Source: Hippophae tibetana
Lineage: Eukaryota; Streptophyta; Magnoliopsida; Rosales; Elaeagnaceae
Assembly: GCA_037013495.1 (NCBI GenBank)
Contig: CM072810.1
Coordinates: forward strand, 29,479,843-29,543,842
Direction of reading: 5' to 3'
Length of the DNA stretch: 64,000 nucleotides
Shown: piece by piece, positions 14,032 to 26,902 of the stretch
Position numbering within the stretch: position 1 is the stretch's first letter
How the letters are laid out: each line of letters begins with the position of its first letter
Made by a program: the position numbers and the translations under genes
Notes under the pieces: generated by a model
The model's input: only the letters and a program-made list of their open reading frames with translations
Told to the model about the DNA's origin: nothing
The model's database searches: none

Positions 14032-14941
14032 GAACTCTATATCATGCAAGAGGATGAAACTTTGCACAAATTCTTTACATGTTTTTGAAACATTATCAAC
14101 TACTCGTACAACGTGGGTGGACCTATTTGCAAAGAAAATTAGATTGAGAAAATCATTCCTAATCTACCTTATTATTTTCATGCCAATGTTACCTTGCTTA
14201 ACTTCATGTACAAGCCAATCGAACATACTGTTAAATGAATCCGTTGGGTAAGTATTCGAACACATGCGTCACTTGTGGCCAAGATGGGAGCAATCTACTT
14301 TCGTGTGGGGAGAGAACTTGGCTAACAAGACATCAAGGATAGTGGTCCGAGCGAACATATTTTTGACCGAATTGTTAGAAATGATGACTGTAATCCCAAT
14401 GAAGAGAAAATGGCTCTACTTGCCCAGAGATTTACCAAATTTATTAGAAAGAAGAAACCCTTTTTGAGGGATATTAAAAAAAGGTAAATCGAGCTCTAAA
14501 ATGATTATTACAATGAATTTAAAATTGAACTTCTTGAAAAGAACATGAAATGTTTTGGAGACTACTCATATAGGCATTTAAACATTGAAATAAATATTGA
14601 ATTATATAGTTGAATTGAAATTTTGAACTCTATATCATGCAAGAGGATGAAACTTTGCACAAATTATTTACATGTTTTTCAAACATTATGAACTACTCGT
14701 ATAACTTGGTTGGACCTATTTGCAAAGAAATTTAGATTGAGAAAATCATTCTTATTCTACCATATCATTTTCATGCCAAAGTTACCTTGCTTAACTCCAT
14801 GTACAAGCCAATTGAACATACAGTTAAATGAATATGTTGGGCAAGTATTCGAACTCATGCATCACTTGTGGCCATGATGAGAGCAATCTACTTTCGAGGG
14901 GGTAGAGGACTTGGCTAACAAGACATCAAGGATAGTGATCC
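14030..14941 (+). repeat. 0.9-kb block repeated 1779 bp downstream
   Basis: This block is nearly identical to 15809-16720 at an offset of 1779 bp (3 x 593). Both copies have gtgtggggagagaacttggc, gcgtcacttgtggccaagat, the unusual tttttgagggatatt, ggtaaatcgagctc and ttggttggacctattt. The match ends about 14942/16721, where gatccgagag contrasts with gatccgagcg. It is a partial three-monomer HOR, since the rest of each period is not equally similar. Confidence 0.82.
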
Positions 14942-15808
14942 GAGAGAACATGTTTTTGACCGAATTGTTAGAAATGATGACTCTAATTCAAATGAAGAGA
15001 AAATGGCTCTACTTGCCTATAGATTTAACAAATTTATATCAAAGAAGAAACCATTTTTTAGGGATATTAGAAAAAGGTAATTCGAGTTCTAAAATGATTA
15101 TTACAATTAATTTAAAATTGAACTTCTTCAAAAGAACGTAAAACATTTTGGAAACTACTCATATAGGAATTTAAACATTGAAATAAATCTAGAATTATAT
15201 AGTTGTATTGAAATTTTGAACTCTATATCATGCAAGAGGATTAAACTTTGCACAAATTCTGTACAGGTTTTTCAAACATTATGAACTACTCGTACAACGT
15301 GGGTGGACCTATTTGCAAAGAAAATTAGATTGAGAAAATCATTCCTAATCTACCTCATCATTTTCAAGCAAAAGTTACCTTGCTTAACTCCATGTACAAG
15401 CCAATTGAACATACAGTTAAATGAATATGTTGGGTAAGTATTCGAACTCATGCATCACTTGTGGCCAAGAAGAGAGCAATCTACTTTCGAGGGGGGAGAG
15501 AACATGGCTAACAAGATATCAAGGATAGTGGTCCGAGCGAACATGTTTTTGACCGAATTGTTAGAAATGATGACTGTAATCCCAATTAAGAGAAAATGGC
15601 TCTACTTGCCCAGAGATTTACCAAATTTATTAGAAAGAAGAAACCCTTTTTTAGGGATATTAAAAAAAGGTAATTCGAGCTCTAAAATGATTATTACGAT
15701 TAATTTAAAATTAAACTTCTTCAAAAGAACATGAATCATTTTGGAAACTACTCATATAGGCATTTAAACATTAAAATAAATCTAGAATTATATAGTTGAA
15801 TTGAAATT

Positions 15809-16720
15809 TTGAACTCTATATCATGCAAGAGGATGAAACTTTGCACAAATTCTTTACATGTTTTTGAAACATTATCAACTACTCGTACAACGTGGGTGGA
15901 CCTATTTGCAAAGAAAATTAGATTGAGAAAATCATTCCTAATCTACCATATCATTTTCATGCCAAAGTTACCTTGCTTAACTTCATGTACAAGCCAATCG
16001 AACATACTGTTAAATGAATCCGTTGGGTAAGTATTCGAACACATGCGTCACTTGTGGCCAAGATGGGAGCAATCTACTTTCGTGTGGGGAGAGAACTTGG
16101 CTAACAAGACATCAAGGATAGTGGTCCGAGCGAACATGTTTTTGACCGAATTGTTAGAAATGATGACTGTAATCCCAATGAAGAGAAAATGGCTCTACTT
16201 GCCCAGAGATTTACCAAATTTATTAGAAAGAAGAAACCCTTTTTGAGGGATATTAAAAAAAGGTAAATCGAGCTCTAAAATGATTATTACAATGAATTTA
16301 AAATTGAACTTCTTGAAAAGAACATGAAACGTTTTGGAGACTACTCATATAGGCATTTAAACATTGAAATAAATCTAGAATTATATAGTTGAATTGAAAT
16401 TTTGAACTCTATATCATGCAAGAGGATGAAACTTTGCACAAATTATTTACATGTTTTTCAAACATTATGAACTACTCGTATAACTTGGTTGGACCTATTT
16501 GCAAAGAAATTTAGATTGAGAAAATCATTCCTATTCTACCATATCATTTTCATGCCAAAGTTACCTTGCTTAACTCCATGTACAAGCCAATTGAACATAC
16601 AGTTAAATGAATATGTTGGGCAAGTATTCGAACTCATGCATCACTTGTGGCATTGATGAGAGCAATCTACTTTCGAGGGGGGAGAGAACTTGGCTAACAA
16701 GACATCAAGGATAGTGATCC
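15809..16720 (+). repeat. Second copy of the 0.9-kb block
   Basis: Partner of 14030-14941. Small differences are catatcattttcatgccaaag at about 15947 against ttattattttcatgccaatg at about 14168, and cattgatgag at about 16650 against catgatgag at about 14873. The copy fuses on its right into the block starting near 16.87 kb, so two separate duplication events abut here. Confidence 0.8.
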
Positions 16721-16869
16721 GAGCGAACATGTTTTTGACCGAATTGTTAGAAATCAAGACTGTAATCCCAATGAAGAGAAAATGGCTCTACTTGCCCAGA
16801 GATTTACCAAATTTATTAGAAAGAAGAAACCCTTTTTTAGGGATATTAAAAAAAGGTAATTCGAGCTCT

Positions 16870-18650
16870 AAAATGATTATTACGATGAATTTAAAATAGA
16901 ACTTCTTCAAAAGAATACGAAACGTTTTGGAGACTACTCATACATGCATCTCAACAACAAAATAAATCAGCAATTATACAGTTGAATTGAAATTTTGAAC
17001 TCTATTTCATGCAAGAGGATGAAACTTTGGACAAAGACTTGGCATGTTTTTCAAACATTATCAACTACTCGTAAAAAATGGGCGGACCGATTAGCAAATA
17101 AAATTAGATTGAGAAAATGATTCCTAGACTACCTTATCATGCAAAAGTTACCTTGCTTAACTCCATGTACAAAACCACGAACATACAGTTAAATGAATCT
17201 GTTGGGTCAGTATTCGAACTCATGCATCACTTGTGGCCAAGATGAGAGCAATCTACTTTCGAGGGGGGAGAGAACTTGGATAACAAGACATCAAGGATAG
17301 TGGTCCGAGCGAACATGTTTTTGACCGAATTGTGAGAAATGATAACTGTAATCCCATTGAAGAGAAAATGGCTCTACTTGCCCAGAGATTTACCAAATTT
17401 ATTAGAAAGAAGAAACCCTTTTTTAGGGATATTAAAAAAAGGTAATTCGAGCTCTAAAATGATTATTACAATGAATTTAAAATTGAACTTCTTCAAAAGA
17501 ACATGAAACGTTTTGGAGACTACTCACATAGACATTTAAACATTGAAATAAATCTAGAATTATATAGGTGAATTGATATTTTGAACTCTATATCATGCAA
17601 GAGGTTCAAACTTTGCACACATTCTTTAAATGTTTTTGAAACATTATGAACTACTCGTACAACGTGGGTGGACCTATTTGCAAAGAAAATTAGATTGAGA
17701 AAATCATTCCTAATCTACCTTATCATTTTCATGCCAAAGTTACCTTCCTTAACTGCATGTACAAACCAATTGAACATGCAGTTAAATGAATCTATTGGGT
17801 AAGTATTCGAACTCATGCATCACTTGTGGCCAAGATGAGAGTAATCTACTTTCGAGGGAGGAGAGAACTTGGCTAACAAGGCATCAAGGATAGTGGTCCA
17901 CGCGAACATGTTTTTGACCCAATTGTTAGAAATGATGACTCTAATCCAAATGATTAGAAAATGGCTATACTTGCCCAGAGATTTACCAAATTTCTTAGAA
18001 AGAAGAAACCATTTTTTAGGGATATTAGAAAAAAGTAATTCGAGTTCTAAAATGATTATTACAATTAATTGGAAATTAAACTTCTTCAAAAGAACATGAA
18101 ACATTTTGGAAACTACTCATATAGGCATTTAAACATTGAAATAAATCTAGAATTATATAGTTGAATTGAAATTTTGAACTTTATATTATGCAAGAGGATG
18201 AAACTTTGCACAAATTATTTACATGTTTTTCAAATATTATGAACAACTCGTCTAACTTGGTTGGACCTATTTGCAAAGAAATTTAGATTGAGAAAATCAT
18301 TCTTGTTCTACCTTATCATTTTCATGCCAAAGTTACCTTGCTTAAGTCCATGTTCAAGCCAATTGAACATACATTTAAATGAATCTGTTCGGCAAGTATT
18401 CGAACTCGTGCATCATTTGTGGCCAAGATGAGAGCAATCTACTTTCGTGGGGGGAGAGAACTTGGCTCTCCAGACATCAAGGATAGTGGTCCGAGTGAGG
18501 ACGTTTTTGACCGAATTGTTAGAAATGTTGACTCTAATCCAAATGAAGAGAAAATGTCTCTACTTACCGAGACATTTACCAAATTTATTAGAGAGAAGAA
18601 ACCCTTTGTTAGGGATATTAAAAAAAGGTAATTCGAGCTCTAAAATGATT
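16870..18650 (+). repeat. Duplicated block, right copy with one extra monomer
   Basis: Partner of 11.60-12.83 kb. The order of variants is the same, but about 17525-18117 is one additional 593-bp unit with ggcatcaaggatagtggtcc and gaccaattgttag-like variants, related to the units near 7.2-8.1 kb. Position 17138-17148 reads accttatcatgcaaaag, lacking six bases (tttcat) present elsewhere. The six bases sit within a direct tcat repeat, consistent with slippage. Confidence 0.8.
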
Positions 18651-18753
18651 GTTACGATGAATTTAAAATTGAACTTCTTGGAAAGAACAAGAAACTTTTT
18701 CGATACTACTCATACATGCATGTCAACAACAAAATAAATCAGGAATTATATAG

Positions 18754-19258
18754 TTGAATTGAAATTTTGAACTCTATTTCATGCAAGAGGATGAAACTTT
18801 GGACAAAGGCTTTGCATGTTTTTCAAACATTATTAACTACTCGTAAAAAATGGGCGGACCGATTAGCAAATAAAAATTAGATTGAGAAAATGATTCCTAG
18901 ACTACCTTATCATTTTCCTGCCAAATCTACCTTGCTTAAGTCCATGTACAAACCCACCAACATACTGTAAAAATGAATCTATTGGGCAAGTATTCGAACT
19001 CATGCATCACTTGTGGCCAAGATGAGAGCAATCTACTTTCGAGGGGGGAGAGAACTTGGCTCACAAGACATCAAGGATATTGGCCAAATTTCTTAGAAGG
19101 AAGAAACCCTTTTTTAGGGATATCAAAAAAAGGTAATTCGAGCTCTAAAATGATTATTACGATGAATTTAAAATTAAACTGCTTCAAAAGAACCTGAAAC
19201 ATTTTGGAAACTAGTCATAGTGGCATGTCAACAATAAAATAAATCAAGAATTATATAG
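18754..19258 (+). repeat. Truncated monomer (505 bp)
   Basis: At about 19076-19090 the sequence reads ggatattggccaaatttc. Normally about 90 bp separate ggatagtgg from ccaaatttc, covering the gag-like ttgaccgaattgttagaaat stretch and most of the following segment. The unit is therefore 505 bp. It lies where the subfamily changes, so it may mark an old breakpoint. Confidence 0.87.
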
Positions 19259-19807
19259 TTGAATTGAAATTTTGAACTCTATATCAAGCAAGATGATGAA
19301 CTACTCGTACAAATTGGGTGGACCTATTAGCAAAGAAAATTCGATTCAGAAAATCATTGCTAATCTACCTTATCATTTCCATTCCAATGCTACCTTGCTA
19401 AAGTCCATGTACAAACCCACGAACATACTATTAAATGAATCTGTTGAGAAAGTATTCGAATTGCATCACATGTTGCCAAGATAAGAGCAATCTACTTTCT
19501 AGGAGCGAAAGTACTTAGCTCTAAAGGCATCAAGGATAGTGGTCCGAGCGAGGACGTTTTTGACAGAATTGTTAGAAATGATGACTCTAATCCCAATGAA
19601 GAGAAAATGGCTTTACTTTCCCATAGATTTACCAAATTTCTTAGAAAGAAAAAACCCTTTTTTAGGGATATTAAAAAAAAGGTAATTCGAGCTCTAAAAT
19701 GATTATTAAGATGAATTTAAAATTAAACTACTTCAAAAGAACATGAAACATTTTGGAGACTACTCATACAGGCATGTCAACAACAAAATAAATCAGTCAT
19801 TATATAA
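19259..19807 (+). repeat. Truncated monomer (549 bp)
   Basis: At about 19291-19306 the run gatgatgaactactcg joins two sites that are normally 41 bp apart (gatgatgaaactttgg and gttatgaactactcg). The shared atga at the junction suggests a microhomology deletion. The tail of this unit (ttgcatcacatgttgccaag, aggagcgaaagtacttagct) is the first clear region C-type half-monomer in the window. The unit is therefore a chimera as well as a deletion. Confidence 0.86.
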
Positions 19808-20064
19808 TTGAATTGAAATTTTGAACTCTATATCATGCTAGTGGATGAAACTTTGGACAAACTCTTTGCATGTTTTTCAAACATTATCAACTACTCGTAA
19901 AACATGGGTGGACCTATTAGCAAATAAAATTAGAATGAGAAAATCATTCCTAGACTACCTTATCATTTTAATGCCAAATTTACCTTGCTTAAGCCAATGT
20001 ACAAACCCTCGAACATACTGTTAAATGAATCCATTGGGCAAGTATTCGAACTCATGCGTCACTT

Positions 20065-20403
20065 GTGGCCAAGATGGGAGCAATCTACTTTGGTGTGGGG
20101 AGAGAACTTGGCTCACAAGACATCAGGGATAGTGGTCCGAGCGAGGACGTTTTTGACCGAATTGTTAGAAATGATGACTCTAATCCAAATGAAGAGAAAA
20201 TGGCTCTACTTGCCCAGAGATTTACCAAATTTGTTAGAAAGATGAAACCCTCTTTTAGGGATAATAAAAAAAGGTTATTCAAGTTCCAAAATGATAATTA
20301 CGATGAATTTAAAATTAAACTTCTTCAAAAGAACATGAAACATTTTGGAAACTACTCATATTTTCATTTAAACATTGAAATAAATCTAGAATTATATAGT
20401 TGA
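20065..20403 (+). pseudogene. Gag-like relic reading frame, 112 codons
   Basis: This is the longest version of the frame that contains DDSNPNEEKMALLAQRFTKF. It opens at gtg, shows DSGPSEDVFDRIVRNDDSN, then EEKMALLAQRFTKFVRKMK and a basic tail, and continues 40 codons further because a stop usually present after the tail is a leucine codon here. Known of the family: plant Ty1/copia gag proteins commonly carry an acidic patch, then an MALL-RF-KF helix and a lysine-rich stretch ahead of the zinc knuckle. No zinc knuckle (C-X2-C-X4-H-X4-C) is visible here. There is no promoter and the frame is closed at both ends within one monomer, so I call it a relic, not a gene. It could also be a chance resemblance. 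Confidence 0.35.
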
Positions 20404-22859
20404 ATTGAAATTTTGAACTCGATATAATGCAATATGATGAAACTTTGCACAAATTATTTACATGTTTTTCAAACATTATGAACTACTCGTAAAACTTGGG
20501 TGGACCTATTTGCAAAGAAAATTAGATTAAGAAAATCATTCCAATTCTACCTTGTCGTTTTCATGCCAAAGTTACATTGGTTATGTCCATGTACGAGCTA
20601 ATTGAACATATATGTAAATGAATCTGTGGGGCAAGTATTCGACCTCATGCATCACTTGAGGCCAAGATAATAGCAATCTACTTTCGAGGGGGGAGAGAAC
20701 TTGGCTCTCCATACATCAAGGATAGTGGTCCGAGTGAACATGTGTTGTGACCGAATTGTTAGAAATGATGACTCTAATCCAAATGAAGAGAAAATGGCTC
20801 TACTTGCCCAGAGATTTACCAATTTATTAGAGAGAAGAAACCCTTTTTAAGGGATATTAAAAAAAGGTAATTCGAGCTCCAAAATGATTATTACGATGAA
20901 TTTAAAATTAAACTGCATTAAAAGAACATGAAACATTTTGGAAACTAGTCATAGTGGCATGTCAACAATAAAATAAATCAGGAATTATATCGTTGAATTG
21001 AAATTTTGAACACTATATCACGCAAGATGATGAAACTTTGGACAAATTTTTTACATGTTTTTCAAACGTTATGAACTACTCGTAGAACTTGCGTGGACCT
21101 ATTTGCAAAGAAAATTAGATTGAGAAAATCATTGCTAATCTACCTTATCATTTTCATGCCAAAGCTACCTTGCTTAAGTCCATATACAAGCCCACTGAAC
21201 ATACTATTAAATGAATTTGTTGGGCAAGTGTTCGAATTGCATCATATGTTGCCAAGATAAGAGCAATCTACTTTCTAGGAGCGAAAGTACTTAGCTCTCA
21301 AGAAATCAAGGATAGTGGTCCGAGTGATGACTTTTTTGACCGAATTGTTAGAAATGTTGACTCTAATCCCAATGAAGAGAAAATGGTTTTACTTGCCAAG
21401 AGATTTACCAAATTTCTTAGAAAGAAGAAACCCTTTTTTAGGGATATCAAAAAAAAGTAATTCGAGCTCCAAAATGATTATTACGATGAATTTAAAATTA
21501 AACTGCTTCAAAAGAACATGAAACATTTTGGAAACTAGTCATAGTGGCATGTCAATAACAAAATAAATCAGGAATTATATAGTTGAATTGAAATTTTGAA
21601 CACTATATCATGCTAGAGGATGAAACTTTGGACAAATGTTTTACATGCTTTTCAAACGTTATGAACTACTCGTACAAATTGGGTGGACCTATTAGCAAAG
21701 AAAATTAGATTCAGAAATTCATTGCTAGTCTACCTTATCATTTCCATTCCAATGCTACCTTGCTTAAGTCCATGTACAAACCCACGAACATACTATTAAA
21801 TGAATTTGTTGGGCATGTATTCGAATTGCATCACATGTTGCCAAGATAAGACCAATCTACTTTCTAGGAGCGAAAGTACTTAGCTCTAAAGGCATCAAGG
21901 ATAGTGGTCCGAGCGAGGACGTTTTTGACAGAATTGTTAGAAATGATGACTCTAATCCCAATGAAGAGAAAATGGCTTTACTTTCCCATAGATTTACCAA
22001 ATTTCTTAGAAAGAAAAAACCCTTTTTTAGGGATGTTAAAAAAAGGTAATTCGAGCTCTAAAATGATTATTAAGATGAATTTAAAATTAAACTACTTCAA
22101 AAGAACATGAAACATTTTGGAGACTACTCATACATGCATGTCAACAACAAAATAAATGAGGCATTAGATAGTTGAATTGAAATTTTGAACTCTATATCAT
22201 GCTAGAGGATGAAACTTTGGACAAATGTTTTACATGCTTTTCAAATGTTATGAACTACTCGTAAAACTTGGGTGGACCTATTAGCAAAGAAAATTAGATT
22301 GAGAAAACCATTGCTAGTCTACCTTATCATTTCCATTCCAAAGCTACCTTGCTTAAGTCCATGTACAAACCCACGAACAAACTGTAAAATGAATCTGTTG
22401 GGCAAGTATTCGACCTCATGCATCACTTGTGGCCAATATGAGAGCAATCTACGTTCGAGTGGGGAGAGAACTTGGCTATCAAGACATCAAGGATAGTGGT
22501 CCGAGCAAACATGTTTTTGACCGAATTGTTAGAATTGATGACTCTAATCCAAATGAAGAGAAAATGGCTCTACGTTCCTAGAGATTTACCAAATTTCTTA
22601 GAAAGAAAAAACCCTTTTTTAGGGATGTTAAAAAAAGGTAATTCGAGCTCTAAAATGATTATTAAGATGAATTTAAAATTAAACTACTTCAAAAGAACAT
22701 GAAACATTTTGGAGACTACACATACATGCATGTCAACAACAAAATAAATCAGGCATTATATAGTTAAATTGAAATTTTCAACTCTATATCATGCAAGAAG
22801 ATGAAACTTTGGACAAACTCCTTGCATGTTTTTCAAACATTATCAACTACTCGTAAAAC

Positions 22860-23293
22860 ATGGGTGGACCTATTAGCAAAGAAAATTATAATGAGAAAAT
22901 CATTCCTAGAATACCTTATCATTTTAATGCCAAATTTACCTTGCTTAAGCCAATGTACAAACAGTCGAACATACTGTTAATTGAATCCGTTGGGCAAGTA
23001 TTCGAACTTATGCGTCACTTGTGGCCAAGATGGGAGCAATCTACTTTCGTGTGGGGAGAGAACTTGGCTCACAAGACATCAGGGATAGTGGTCCGAGGGA
23101 GGACGTTTTCGACCGAATTGTTAGAAATGATGACTCTAATCCAAATGAAGAGAAAATGGCTCTACTTGCCCAGAGATTTAGCCAATTTGTTGGAAAGATG
23201 AAACCCTCTTTTAGGGATATCAAAAAAGGTAATTCGAGCTCCAAAATGATTATTACGATGAATTTAAAATTAAACTGCTTCAAAAGAACATGA
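22860..23293 (+). pseudogene. Gag-like relic in two overlapping frames
   Basis: A frame at 22860-23201 reads GGPISKENYNEKIIPRIPYH, then KFTLLKPMYK and NESVGQVFEL. This resembles the part of copia gag with an LG-x-I-S-E, KILRSLP, KVTAL, ELIGSL-like order. The second part, EEKMALLAQRFSQFVGKMKP, lies in another frame at 23021-23293. In a real gag these would be one protein, so the ancestral frame is broken by a frameshift in about the middle of the monomer. That break, together with stops in neighbouring units, makes this a decayed fragment. The resemblance is from memory of the family, not from a search. Confidence 0.35.
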
Positions 23294-23354
23294 AACATTT
23301 TGGAAACTAGTCATAGTGGCATGTCAACAATAAAATAAATCAGGAATTATATAG

Positions 23355-26300
23355 TTGAATTGAAATTTTGAACTCTATATCACGCAAGATGATGAAACTT
23401 TGGACAAACTCTTTGCATGTTTTTCAAACGTTTTTAACTCCTCGTAAAACATGGGCGGACCTATTAGCAAATAAAATTAGAATGAGAAAATAATTCCTAG
23501 ACTACCTTATCATTTTAATGCCAAATATAACTTGCTTAAGCCCATGTACAAACCCTCGAACATACTGTTAAATGAATCCGTTGGGCAAGTATTCGAACTC
23601 ATGCATCACTTGTGGCCAAGATGGGAGCAATCTACTTTCGAGGGGGGAGAGAACTTGCCACACAAGACATCATGGATAGTGTGGTCCGAGCGAGGACGTT
23701 TTTGACCGAATTGTTAGAAATGATGACTCTAATCCAAATGAAGAGAAAATTTCTCTACTTGCCCAGAGATTTACCAAATTTGTTAGAAAGATGAAACCTT
23801 TTTTTAGGGATATAAAAAAAAGGTAATTCGAGTTCCAAAATGATTATTACAATGAATTGAAAATTAAACTTCTTCCAAAGAACATGAAACATTTTGGAAA
23901 CTACTCATATTTTCATTTAAACATTAAAATAAATCTAGAATTATATAGTTGAATTGAAATTTTGAACTCGATATAATGCAATAGAGTGAAACTTTGCACA
24001 AATTATTTACATGTTTTTCAAACATTATGAACTACTCGTACAACTTGGGTGGACCTATTTGCAAATAAAATTAGATTGAGAAAATCATTCCTATTCTACC
24101 TTATCATTTTCATGCCAAAGTTACATTGCTTATGTCCATGTACAAGCCAATTGAACATATAGGTAAATGAATCTGTTGGGCAAGTGTTCGAACTCATGCA
24201 TCACTTGAGGCCAAGATAATAGCAATCTACTTTCGAGGGGGAGAGAACTTGGCTATCCATATATCAAGGATAGTGGTCCGAGCGAACATGTTTGTGACCG
24301 AATTGTTAGAAATGATGACTCTAATCCAAATGAAGAGAAAATGGTTCTACTTGCCCAGAGATTTACCAATTTTATTAGAAAGAAGAAACCCTTTTTAGGG
24401 ATATAAAAAAATGGTAATTCGAGCTCTAAAATTATTATTACGATGAATTTAAAATTGAACTTCTTCAAAAGAACATGAAACATTTTAGAGACTACTCATA
24501 GAGGCATGTCAAAAATAAACTAAATCACGAATTATATAGTTAAATTGAAATTTTGAACTCTATATCACGCAAGATGATGAAACTTTGACAAATGTTTTAC
24601 ATGTTTTTCAAACGTTATGAACTACTCGTACAACTTGGGTGGACCTATTTGCATAGAAAATTAGATTGAGAAAATCATTGCTAATCTACCTTATCATTTT
24701 CATGCTAAAGCTACCTTGCTTAAGTCCATGTACAAGCCCACTGAACATACTGTTAAATGAATCTGTTGGGCAAGTATTCGAATTGCATCATATGTTGCCA
24801 AGATAAGAGCAATCTACTTTCTAGGAGCGAAAGTACTTAGCTCTCAAGAAATCAAGGATAATGGTCCGAGCGAGGACGTTTTTGACCGAATTGTTACAAA
24901 TGATGACTCTAATCCCAATGAAGAGAAAATGGCTTTACTTGCCCAGAGATTTACCAAATTTCTTAGAAAGAAGAAACCATTTTTTAGGGATATAAAAAAA
25001 GGTAATTCGAGCTCTAAAATGATTATTACGATGAATTTAAAATTAAACTGCTTCAAAAGAACATGAAACATTTTGGAAACTAGTCATAGTGGCATGTCAA
25101 CAATAAAATAAATCAGGAATTATATAGTTGAATTGAAATTTTGAACTCTATATCACGCAAGATGATGAAACTTTGGACAAACTCTTTGCATGTTTTTCAA
25201 ACGTTTTTAACTCCTCGTAAAACATGGGCGGACCTATTAGCAAATAAAATTAGAATGAGAAAATAATTCCTAGACTACCTTATCATTTTAATGCCAAATA
25301 TACCTTGCTTAAGCCCATGTAGAAACCCTCGAACATACTGTTAAATGAATCCGTTGGGCAAGTATTCGAACTCATGCATCACTTGTGGCCAAGATGGGAG
25401 CAATCTACTTTCGAAGGGGGAGAGAACTTGCCTCACAAGACATCATGGATAAGGTGGTCCGAGCGAGGACGTTTTTGACCGAATTGTTAGAAATGATGAC
25501 TCTAATCCAAATGAAGAGAAAATGGCTCTACTTGCCCAGAGATTTACCAAATTTGTTAGAAAGATGAAATCTTTTTTTAGGGATATTAAAAAAAGGTAAT
25601 TCGAGTTCCAAAATGATTATTACGATGAATTGAAAATTAAACTTCTTCCAAAGAACATGAAACATTTTGGAAACTACTCATATTTTCATTTAAACATTAA
25701 AATAAATCTAGAATTATATAGTTGAATTGAAATTTTGAACTCGATATAATGCAATAGAGTGAAACTTTGCACAAATTATTTACATGTTTTTCAAACATTA
25801 TGAACTACTCGTACAACTTGGGTGGACCTATTTGCAAATAAAATTAGATTGAGAAAATCATTCCTATTCTACCTTATCATTTTCATGCCAAAGTTACATT
25901 GCTTATGTCCATGTACAAGCCAATTGAACATATAGGTAAATGAATCTGTTGGGCAAGTGTTCGAACTCATGCATCACTTGAGGCCAAGATAATAGCAATC
26001 TACTTTCGAGGGGGGAGAGAACTTGGCTCTCCATTAATCAAGGATAGTGGTCTGGGCGAATATGTTTGTGACCGAATTGTTAGAAATGATGACTCTAATC
26101 CAAATGAAGAGAAAATGGCTATACTTACCCAGAGATTTACCAATTTTATTAGAAAGAAGAAACCCTTTTTAGGGATATTAAAAAAAGGTAATTCGCGCTC
26201 TAAAATGATTATTACGATGAATTTAAAATTGAACTTCTTCAAAAGAACATGAAACATTTTAGAGACTACTCATAGAGGCATGTCAAAAATAAACTAAATC

Positions 26301-26902
26301 ACGAATTATATAGTTAAATTGAAATTTTGAACTCTATATCACGCAAGATGATGAAACTTTGGACAAATGTTTTACATGTTTTTCAAACGTTATGAACTAC
26401 TCGTACAACTTGGGTGGACCTATTTGCATAGAAAATTAGATTGAGAAAATCATTGCTAATCTACCTTATCATTTTCATGCTAAAGCTACCTTGCTTAAGT
26501 CCATGTACAAGCCCACTGAACATACTGTTAAATGAATCTGTTGGGCAAGTATTCGAATTGCATCATATGTTGCCAAGATAAGAGCAATCTACTTTCTAGG
26601 AGCGAAAGTACTTAGCTCTCAAGAAATCAAGGATAGTGGTCCGAGCGAGGACGTTTTTGACCGAATTGTTACAAATGTTGACTCTAATCCCAATGAAGAG
26701 AAAATGGCTTTACTTGCCCAGAGATTTACCAAATTTATTAGAAAGAAGAAACCATTTTTTAGGGATATAAAAAAAAGTAATTCGAGGTCTAAAATTATTA
26801 TTACGATGAATTTAAAATTAAACTGCTTCAAAAGAACATGAAACATTTTGGAGAGTACTCATAGTGGCATGTCAACAATAAAATAAATCAGGAATTATAT
26901 AG
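23355..26902 (+). repeat. Three-monomer HOR (~1774 bp), two tandem copies
   Basis: Copies are 23355-25127 (1773 bp) and 25128-26902 (1775 bp). Each holds a unit with gtttttaactcctcgtaaaa, a unit with ctcatattttcatttaaaca and a unit with gaggccaagataatagcaat followed by gcatagaaaattagattgag. Private changes shared by both copies (gaaaataattcctagac, gcaatagagtgaaactttgc, caaaaataaactaaatcacg) show block duplication. A degraded third version occupies 28675-30442, separated from the others by three different units. Confidence 0.88.

Larger units (their letters stand above)
1..18753 (+). repeat. Region A: 593-bp monomer family
   Basis: Anchors lie at 451, 1044, 1637, 2230, 2823, 3416, 4009, 4602, 5195, 5788, 6381, 6974, 7566, 8158, 8751, 9344, 9937, 10530, 11123, 11716, 12308, 12901, 13492, (about 14017, damaged), 14610, 15203, 15796, 16389, 16982, 17568, 18161 and 18754. 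Spacing is 593 bp with occasional small indels. Two subtypes interleave. One has catttaaacattgaaataaa before the anchor and tttgcacaaatt after it. The other has tacatgcatctcaacaac before the anchor and tttggacaaag after it, with gggcggaccgattagcaaat downstream. All units here share the tail catgcatcacttgtggccaa, which region C units replace with a different version (ttgcatcatatgttgccaa). Subtype order is not strictly alternating, which reflects repeated local amplification of different groups of monomers. Confidence 0.93.

Noticed and set aside
18988..19050. Frame reading SCITCGQDESNLLSRGERTW that looks like the start of a zinc knuckle
   Set aside because: It has C-X2-C but no histidine or final cysteine at the right spacing, and it lies in a different frame from the gag-like motifs.
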